From Pseudomonadota bacterium (GTDB lineage Bacteria; Pseudomonadota; Alphaproteobacteria; Acetobacterales; Acetobacteraceae): 5,505 bases of DNA. The translations under genes and the position numbers were made by a program. Each line of letters opens with the position of its first letter. Position 1 is the first letter of the stretch. Shown here one piece after another: positions 1 through 5,505 of the stretch. The stretch lies in the NCBI GenBank assembly GCA_021805485.1, contig JAJZFF010000317.1:1-5505 (forward strand). Direction: 5' to 3'. The notes under the pieces were generated by a model, which was not told the DNA's origin, searched no databases, and worked only from the letters and a program-made list of their open reading frames with translations.

Positions 1-1
1 C

Positions 2-1252
<1,251 letters not shown>

Positions 1253-1257
1253 GCGGC

Positions 1258-2460
1258 ATGCCGGGCTTCGCTCCCCGGCTCGCGCGCGTCGACGTCGCGC
1301 CGACGATCGCCATGAGCCAGCGCGCCCGGGCGATGCGGGCGGCGGGGGGCGAGGTGATCTCGCTGGCGATCGGCGAGCCGGACTTTCCGACGCCGCCGCA
1401 TGCCATCGAGGCGGCGCATGCAGCGGCGCTGCGCGGGGAGACGAAATATCCCCCCGTCGACGGCACGGTGGCGCTGAAGCGGGCGGTGGCGGGAAAATTC
1501 CGCCGCGAAAACGGGCTGGACTACGCGCCGGACCAGATCATGGTCGCCAATGGCGGCAAGCAGATCATCTACAACGCGCTGATGGCCACCGTCGGTGCCG
1601 GTGACGAGGTGGTGATCCCAGCGCCGTACTGGTCCGCCTACGCGCTGGTGACGCAGCTCGCCGGCGGCGTTCCGGTGTTCGTCAACTGCCCCCAGAACGC
1701 CGGGTTCCGGCTGCGCCCGGACGATCTCGCGGCCGCGATCACGCCGCGCACGCGCTGGCTGATCCTCAATTTCCCCAACAATCCGACCGGCGCGGCCTGC
1801 TCGCGCACGGAGATGGCCGCGCTCGGGGAGGTCATGCTGGCCCATCCCGAGGTCTGGATCCTGTGCGACGACATGTACGAGCACCTGATCTATGACGGGT
1901 TCGACTACGTGACCATGGCAGCGGCCGAGCCGCGCCTGGCCGACCGCACGCTGACCGTGAGCGGTGTCTCCAAGACCTACGCCATGACCGGATGGCGCGT
2001 CGGCTTCTGTGGCGGCCCGCCGGCGCTGGTCAAGGCGATGGTGAACATGCAGAGCCAGGCCACCTCCGGGGTCGCCGGTCCGGCCCAGGCGGCGGCGGCG
2101 GCGGCGCTGGATGGGCCGCAGGACCTCGTCGCCGAGCGCGCCGCCATCTATCGCAGCCGGCGCGACCAGGTCGTGGCGGCGCTCAACCTGGCCCCCGGCC
2201 TCGCCTGCCACCGGCCGGAGGGCGCGTTCTATGTCTATCCGTCCGTCGCCGGCTGCCTCGGCAGGACGACGGCGGGCGGTCGCCGGCTCGCCACCGACGA
2301 GGATTTCGCCATGGCGCTGCTGGAGGAGCAGCACGTCGCCGTGGTGCATGGCGCCGCGTTCGGCATGAGCCCCTATATCCGCCTCAGCTACGCCGCCGAT
2401 GAGGCGACGCTGGCCGAGGCGTGCCGGCGCATCGGCGCCTTCTGCCGCGCGCTGAGCTGA
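1258..2460 (+). CDS. PLP-dependent class I aminotransferase, second of the tandem pair
   Basis: A 400-residue fold-type I aminotransferase aligning with the preceding protein over its full length without a gap, at about 219 of 400 identical residues by hand count. All cofactor and substrate landmarks sit at the same numbers: GEPDF 39-43, Y64, GGKQ 99-102, W125, N175, D204, Y207, K239, R247 and R375. It therefore looks catalytically intact. It keeps the usual Asn174 (NNPTG) and has Tyr124 where the first copy has Cys, so substrate preference may differ. An in-frame GTG at 1213 would add 15 residues inside the first gene. The ATG at 1258 is preferred because it makes the N-termini (MPxxAxRL) match exactly. 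The only nearby Shine-Dalgarno-like run is AGGGG at 1239-1243, 14 nt away, so translation may depend on coupling to the upstream stop at 1250-1252. Residues 278-283 are a six-alanine run. The gene ends facing the convergent hydrolase. Confidence 0.94.
   Translation: MPGFAPRLARVDVAPTIAMSQRARAMRAAGGEVISLAIGEPDFPTPPHAIEAAHAAALRGETKYPPVDGTVALKRAVAGKFRRENGLDYAPDQIMVANGGKQIIYNALMATVGAGDEVVIPAPYWSAYALVTQLAGGVPVFVNCPQNAGFRLRPDDLAAAITPRTRWLILNFPNNPTGAACSRTEMAALGEVMLAHPEVWILCDDMYEHLIYDGFDYVTMAAAEPRLADRTLTVSGVSKTYAMTGWRVGFCGGPPALVKAMVNMQSQATSGVAGPAQAAAAAALDGPQDLVAERAAIYRSRRDQVVAALNLAPGLACHRPEGAFYVYPSVAGCLGRTTAGGRRLATDEDFAMALLEEQHVAVVHGAAFGMSPYIRLSYAADEATLAEACRRIGAFCRALS
2089..2106 (+). repeat. GCG x6 triplet run (hexa-alanine) in the second aminotransferase
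   Basis: Six consecutive GCG codons encode Ala278-Ala283. The first paralogue has a less uniform Ala-rich stretch (QAAAVEAL) at the same place, so the helix is conserved while the triplet uniformity is specific to this copy. Such a run is a plausible site for replication slippage in multiples of three. Confidence 0.8.
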
Positions 2461-2485
2461 GGCGCCGCCCGGCGGCCGGGGCGCC
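2461..2485. terminator. GC-rich hairpin between convergent genes, possible bidirectional terminator
   Basis: GGCGCC at 2461-2466 pairs with GGCGCC at 2480-2485. Inside it CCGG 2469-2472 pairs with CCGG 2476-2479 around a CGG loop, leaving a 2-nt bulge at 2467-2468. A smaller GCCC/GGGC stem follows at 2491-2501. The element begins directly after the aminotransferase stop and lies 29 nt from the hydrolase stop, where a shared terminator would be expected. There is no U tract on either strand, so it is not a classical intrinsic terminator. Confidence 0.4.
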
Positions 2486-2514
2486 GACCGGCCCTGCGGG
2501 CGAGACCCGGCTCC

Positions 2515-3411
2515 TCAGGCGAAAAAGCTGCGGAACCAGTCCAGCGTCGCGTCTGGCGCCTCCTCGGGGATGTAGTGGCCGCAATCGATCGCGCCGCCGG
2601 TCACCTCGGCGCTGCAATAGCTGCGCCAGATGGCGAGCGGGTCGTACCACTGGCCCACCTTGTTGCGCGCGCCCCACAGCACCAGCAGCGGGCAGAGGAC
2701 CTTCCGCCCGGCGCCACGGCTCTCGCGGTCATGGACGAGATCGATGGTCGCCGCGGCGCGATAATCCTCGCACATGCCCATCACCGCGCCGGGGTCGCGC
2801 GCGGCGGCGAGATATTCGGCCAGGGCTTCGGGGCTGAAGAAGGAAGGCGGCGTCGTGTCGCGCCCGGTCTGGGCGGCGAACCAGGCCTCCGGCGCGGCGT
2901 TGATCAGCACTTCGGGGAACGGGTGCTTCTGGGCGAACCAGAACCAGTGATAATAGCCCATGGCGAAATTCATATCGGCGCGTTCGAAATGCTCGATCGT
3001 CGGCACGATGTCGAGCACCGCCAGCCGCTCGACCCGGTCCGGGAAGTCGAGCGCGAGCCGGTGGGCGACCCGGGCGCCGCGGTCGTGGCTGCCGACGCGG
3101 AAGCGCGTGAAGCCGAGGGCCGCCATCACCGCGGCCATGTCGGCCGCCATTTCGCGTTTCGCGTAGGGCGCGTGGTCGGGCGAGGCGGCGGGCTTGAAGC
3201 TCTGGCCATAGCCGCGCAGGTCGGGGCAGACGACGGCGAAGCGTTCCCCGAGCGCCGGCGCCACGCGGTGCCACATGGCGCTGGTCTGCGGGTTGCCGTG
3301 CAGCAGCAGGAGCGGCGGTCGGCCGGCGCCGCCGTGGTCGAGATTATGGCGCAGACGCATCCGCCCGGCCGGCGTCGCGATGGTCGTGTCGGTGAAGCCG
3401 TCGAAGAACAT
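2515..3411 (-). CDS. Alpha/beta hydrolase, haloacetate (fluoroacetate) dehalogenase family
   Basis: A 298-residue alpha/beta-hydrolase whose closest recognisable family is fluoroacetate/haloacetate dehalogenase (EC 3.8.1.3), which hydrolyses a carbon-halogen bond of a short haloacid to give a hydroxy acid and halide. Numbered from this start, the oxyanion-side HGNP motif is 38-41. The nucleophile is D110 in HDRGAR, R111 and R114 are the carboxylate-binding arginines, D134 is the acid in LDIVPT, H155-W156 and Y217 correspond to the halide pocket, and H279 in CGHYIPEEAPD is the catalytic base. D110/R111/R114/D134/H155/W156 share the numbering I recall for the Rhodopseudomonas enzyme RPA1163. 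The ATG at 3411 has a perfect GGAGGA 9 nt upstream. An ATG at 3429 (6 residues longer) would place that site inside the gene, so it is rejected. No signal peptide is seen, so it should be cytosolic. An Asp nucleophile with two arginines makes an ordinary esterase or epoxide hydrolase less likely. Actual substrate is unproven; the position of the family's W185 appears to be Gly by my alignment. Confidence 0.9.
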   Translation of the reverse strand: MFFDGFTDTTIATPAGRMRLRHNLDHGGAGRPPLLLLHGNPQTSAMWHRVAPALGERFAVVCPDLRGYGQSFKPAASPDHAPYAKREMAADMAAVMAALGFTRFRVGSHDRGARVAHRLALDFPDRVERLAVLDIVPTIEHFERADMNFAMGYYHWFWFAQKHPFPEVLINAAPEAWFAAQTGRDTTPPSFFSPEALAEYLAAARDPGAVMGMCEDYRAAATIDLVHDRESRGAGRKVLCPLLVLWGARNKVGQWYDPLAIWRSYCSAEVTGGAIDCGHYIPEEAPDATLDWFRSFFA

Positions 3412-3420
3412 GTGCGTGGA

Positions 3421-3426
3421 TCCTCC
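3421..3426 (-). promoter_or_regulatory. Ribosome binding site of the dehalogenase-like hydrolase
   Basis: TCCTCC on the plus strand reads GGAGGA on the minus strand, 9 nt before the ATG at 3411-3409. It is a perfect Shine-Dalgarno and decides the start in favour of 3411 over the ATG at 3429. Confidence 0.8.
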
Positions 3427-3433
3427 CATCCCT

Positions 3434-3445
3434 GATCTATACCAT
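3434..3445. promoter_or_regulatory. Candidate overlapping -10 elements of divergent promoters
   Basis: The core around 3436-3443 reads TATACC on the plus strand (3438-3443). On the minus strand it reads TGGTATAGA, a TGn-extended -10-like sequence (4 of 6 matches to TATAAT). Minus-strand transcription would start near 3429, giving a short leader that contains the GGAGGA site of the hydrolase. Plus-strand transcription would start near 3450, just before the decarboxylase ATG at 3453 and about 48 nt before the GTG at 3498. No good -35 box is visible for either direction. The call rests on position and the only AT-rich patch in the gap. Confidence 0.25.
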
Positions 3446-3456
3446 CACAGCCATGT

Positions 3457-3492
3457 CAGGGAGTACGCCAGGGAGTGCGCCAGGGAGTGCAA
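3457..3492 (+). repeat. Threefold 12-bp tandem repeat with Shine-Dalgarno-like core before the decarboxylase
   Basis: Three direct copies of CAGGGAGTRCGC lie at 3457-3468, 3469-3480 and 3481-3492; the third ends in CAA and matches the second at its first ten bases. Each contains GGGAG. The last copy places AGGGAG 10 nt before a GTG at 3498, so it can serve as the ribosome binding site. If translation instead starts at ATG 3453, the repeat encodes a Gly-Ser-(Thr/Ala)-Pro tetrapeptide repeat. Confidence 0.85.
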
Positions 3493-3497
3493 TCATC

Positions 3498-5000
3498 GTG
3501 ACCGAGCCGGAGCCGAGCCTCGACCCCGATAGCTGGGCAGACCTGCGCGCGCTCGGCCACCGCATGCTGGACGACATGTTCGACCACCTCGCAGGCCTGC
3601 GCGCCGGTCCGGTCTGGCGGCCGATGCCGGCCGAGGCACGCGCGGCGCTGCAGGGCGGCCCGCCGCGGGCGGGCGAGGATCTCGGCGCCGTCTACGAGGA
3701 ATTCCGCGCCCTCGTGCTGCCTTATGCCACCGGCAATCTGCATCCCGGCTTCATGGGCTGGGTGCATGGCGGCGGCACCGCGGTCGGCATGCTGGCGGAG
3801 CTGCTGGCCGGCGGGCTGAACGCCAATCTGGGCGGGCGCGACCACGCGCCGATCCTCGTCGAGCGGCAAGTGATCGCCTGGACCGCGGCGCTGCTCGGCC
3901 TGCCGGCGACCAGCACCGGCCTGCTGCTCACCGGCAGCTCGATGGCCAACCTCGTCGGGGTCCTGCTCGCGCGAACCGCAGCCCTCGGTCCCGAGGTCCG
4001 CCGCCACGGGATCGGCGGGGCGAAGCTCGCCGGCTACGCCTCCACCGCGGCCCATGGCTGCATCCCGCGCGCCTTCGAGATCGCGGGTCTCGGCCGCGAC
4101 GCGCTGCGCCTGGTGCCGACCGACGCCGAGGGCCGGATCGACTGCGCCGCCCTGGCCGGGCAGATCGCGCGCGACCGCGCGTCCGGCGTGCAGCCGTTTC
4201 TCCTCATCGGCACGGCCGGCAGCGTCGATATCGGGGCCACCGACGACCTCGCCCGCCTGGCGGCGCTCGCCCGGGCCGAACGCCTGTGGTTCCACGTCGA
4301 CGGCGCCTTCGGTGCCCTCGCCGCCTGCGCCCCGGCGCTGCGGCCATTGCTGGACGGCATCGAAGCGGCGGACTCGGTCGCGCTCGATTTCCATAAATGG
4401 GCGCAGGTGCCCTACGACGCCGGCTGCATCCTGGTGCGCGAGCCGGCGGCGGCGCTGGCCACCTTCGCCCAGAGCCTCGCCTATCTCCAGCCCGCGGCCC
4501 GGGGGCTGGCCGGGGGCGCACCCTGGCCGTGCGATATCGGGCCCGACCTCTCACGCGGCTTCCGCGCGCTCAAGGTCTGGCTGACGCTGCGCGCCTACGG
4601 CACCGAGCGGATCGGGGCGGTGATCGAGCATTGCTGCGCCGTGGCGCGGGCGCTGGCGGCGCGGGTCGATGCCGAACCGGCGCTCGAGCGGCTGGCGCCC
4701 GTGCCACTCAACATCGTATGCTTCCGCCATCGGGTTCCCGCCGGCTGGGATGCCGACGCTTTCAATGCTGCGATCGTCGCCGATGTCCAGGAATCCGGAC
4801 GCGCCGCACCCTCGACCACGATCCGGGACGGGCGGCTCGCCATCCGGGCGGCGATCGTCAACCACCGGACCCGGGTGGCCGATGCCGATGCTCTGGTGGC
4901 GGCGGTGCTGGAAGCGGGGGCGGCGCGGCTTGCCGGGATGTCGCCTGCGAACGATGGCACGGTGCTTGCGCGCGAAAGCATAGCACGCGATAGCATGTGA
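3498..5000 (+). CDS. Group II pyridoxal-dependent amino-acid decarboxylase (aromatic-L-amino-acid decarboxylase-like)
   Basis: A 500-residue (from the GTG) fold-type I PLP enzyme of the group II decarboxylase family (PF00282 type), expected to remove CO2 from an L-amino acid to give an amine. Numbered from the GTG, LHPGF (81-85) is near the N-terminal domain junction and TGSSMAN (145-151) is the phosphate-binding segment. H186 stacks on the cofactor, D268 in HVDGAFGA binds the pyridine nitrogen, K300 in DFHKW is the Schiff-base lysine, and SRGFRALKVW (352-361) is the family signature. Spacings D268 to K300 (32) and K300 to Y329 (29) equal those of human DDC (D271, K303, Y332). The catalytic-loop tyrosine that favours decarboxylation over aldehyde formation is thus present. 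The start is uncertain. ATG 3453 gives 515 residues but has no ribosome site and adds a low-complexity Gly/Ser/Pro tail. GTG 3498 has AGGGAG at 10 nt and begins just before the family-like SLDPDSW segment. The substrate cannot be named. The thioesterase gene follows after 70 nt on the same strand. Confidence 0.92.
   Translation: MTEPEPSLDPDSWADLRALGHRMLDDMFDHLAGLRAGPVWRPMPAEARAALQGGPPRAGEDLGAVYEEFRALVLPYATGNLHPGFMGWVHGGGTAVGMLAELLAGGLNANLGGRDHAPILVERQVIAWTAALLGLPATSTGLLLTGSSMANLVGVLLARTAALGPEVRRHGIGGAKLAGYASTAAHGCIPRAFEIAGLGRDALRLVPTDAEGRIDCAALAGQIARDRASGVQPFLLIGTAGSVDIGATDDLARLAALARAERLWFHVDGAFGALAACAPALRPLLDGIEAADSVALDFHKWAQVPYDAGCILVREPAAALATFAQSLAYLQPAARGLAGGAPWPCDIGPDLSRGFRALKVWLTLRAYGTERIGAVIEHCCAVARALAARVDAEPALERLAPVPLNIVCFRHRVPAGWDADAFNAAIVADVQESGRAAPSTTIRDGRLAIRAAIVNHRTRVADADALVAAVLEAGAARLAGMSPANDGTVLARESIARDSM
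4968..4997 (+). repeat. 15-bp direct duplication at the 3' end of the decarboxylase gene
   Basis: Two adjacent 15-nt units (4968-4982 and 4983-4997) match at 12 of 15 positions and encode ARESI and ARDSM, the last ten residues before the TGA. They lie beyond the conserved decarboxylase fold and look like a small slippage duplication that lengthened the tail. Confidence 0.6.
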
Positions 5001-5054
5001 GGACATGGTGGCGCCGGCCCGTCTGGGCTAGGCTGGCCGAGCAAAACCGCGGCT

Positions 5055-5061
5055 GAGGGGA
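5055..5061 (+). promoter_or_regulatory. Ribosome binding site of the thioesterase
   Basis: GAGGGGA ends 9 nt before the ATG at 5071. It resembles the AGGGGA ahead of the first aminotransferase and supports this start in a gene whose 3' end is not visible. Confidence 0.65.
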
Positions 5062-5070
5062 CGGCGGACG

Positions 5071-5505
5071 ATGGGGAACGAGCAGCGGCTTCCGTCGCTG
5101 GCGGACCGGGACAGCTATCGCTTCTGGACCGAGGAGCGGGCGCGCTATTCCGATACCGATCGGCAGGGGCACGTGAACAACGCCGTGTTCGCGACCTTCT
5201 GCGAGAGCGGGCGGGTGGCCTTCCTCTACGGCAATGGCGGGCTGGCGCCTCCGGGCCATGGCTTCGTGATTGCCCGGCTCGAACTGGATTTCCGCGCCGA
5301 ACTGGGCTGGGGCGATCGCATCGAGATCGGCACGACGCTGCTCGGGCTCGGCCGCAGCTCCTTCACCCTGGGTCAGGGCCTGTTTCGAGGCGATCGCTGT
5401 GCGGCGACGGCCGAGAGCGTCTTGGTGCTGATGGACGAGACGACGCGCCGGGCCAGCGACTTGCCCGAGGCCCTGCGCCGCCGCCTGACGGAGCTTGCCG
5501 GCGGG
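5071..5505 (+). CDS. Acyl-CoA thioesterase, hotdog fold (4HBT family), 3' end cut by the window
   Basis: An open frame of 145 codons without a stop runs to the right edge. The protein carries the 4-hydroxybenzoyl-CoA thioesterase-type signature RYSDTDRQGHVNN (25-37) followed by FCESGR (43-48). The D-x-x-G aspartate typical of the family is D30, with G33 and H34 after it. The central helix and the later strands are recognisable (LELDFRAEL 70-78, and AESVLVLMDE 114-123 near the end). Family members usually have about 130-160 residues and the visible part already ends in a charged C-terminal helix, so only a few residues should be missing. It should hydrolyse an acyl-CoA to free acid and CoA in the cytosol; the acyl group cannot be read from sequence. 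It lies on the same strand as the decarboxylase after a 70-nt gap holding no clear promoter, so co-transcription is possible but not shown. Confidence 0.88.
   Translation, partial: MGNEQRLPSLADRDSYRFWTEERARYSDTDRQGHVNNAVFATFCESGRVAFLYGNGGLAPPGHGFVIARLELDFRAELGWGDRIEIGTTLLGLGRSSFTLGQGLFRGDRCAATAESVLVLMDETTRRASDLPEALRRRLTELAGG

Noticed and set aside
3412..3429. ATG at 3429 as start of the hydrolase
   Set aside because: It would put the perfect GGAGGA site inside the gene. The ATG at 3411 has that site at 9 nt and gives active-site numbering matching the characterised relative.
2575..3435. Plus-strand open frame (286 codons) opposite the hydrolase
   Set aside because: No domain is recognisable and the sequence is Gly/Arg/Val-rich. 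The minus strand encodes a protein with all catalytic motifs, so this is a shadow frame.
3456..4394. Minus-strand open frame (312 codons) opposite the decarboxylase
   Set aside because: It is Arg/Gly/Gln-rich, has no family resemblance, and is antisense to the conserved PLP domain.
5013..5037. Possible hairpin (7-bp stem with one G-U pair, 11-nt loop) after the decarboxylase
   Set aside because: The loop is wide, there is no U tract, and similar GC pairings are common here. It is not enough to call a terminator.

Overview
The window is a G+C-rich stretch (about 70% by eye) with dense coding, short intergenic gaps and strong G/C bias at third codon positions. It looks like an ordinary chromosomal segment of a high-GC proteobacterium. 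An alphaproteobacterium (Rhodospirillales/Acetobacteraceae or Rhizobiales type) is my best guess, from the style of the proteins. This is inference, not a database result.

Layout: (1) 50-2460, plus strand: two adjacent class I aminotransferase genes 5 nt apart. Each encodes exactly 400 residues; the proteins align end to end without gaps at about 55% identity by hand count. They are tandem paralogues and probably one operon. (2) 2461-2514: a 54-nt convergent gap with a strong GC hairpin. (3) 2515-3411, minus strand: an alpha/beta hydrolase of the haloacetate/fluoroacetate dehalogenase family with the whole catalytic set present. (4) 3412-3497: a compact divergent control region with one TATA-like core usable on both strands, a perfect Shine-Dalgarno for the hydrolase, and a threefold 12-bp repeat carrying Shine-Dalgarno-like GGGAG in front of the next gene. 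(5) 3498 (or 3453)-5000, plus strand: a group II PLP-dependent amino-acid decarboxylase. (6) 5071 to the right edge, plus strand: a hotdog-fold acyl-CoA thioesterase, open at the window end and missing at most its last residues.

How they may work together: three of the five genes encode fold-type I PLP enzymes acting on amino acids (two transaminases, one decarboxylase). The hydrolase and thioesterase act on small carboxylates or acyl-CoAs. This fits accessory amino-acid or small-acid catabolism, but the strand arrangement (two plus genes, one minus, two plus) does not support a single operon. I found no mobile element, RNA gene, CRISPR array, phage gene or defence gene, and nothing that amounts to a clearly new system. 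The items most worth checking are the tandem paralogue pair, the substrate of the dehalogenase homologue, and the repeat-bearing start region of the decarboxylase.
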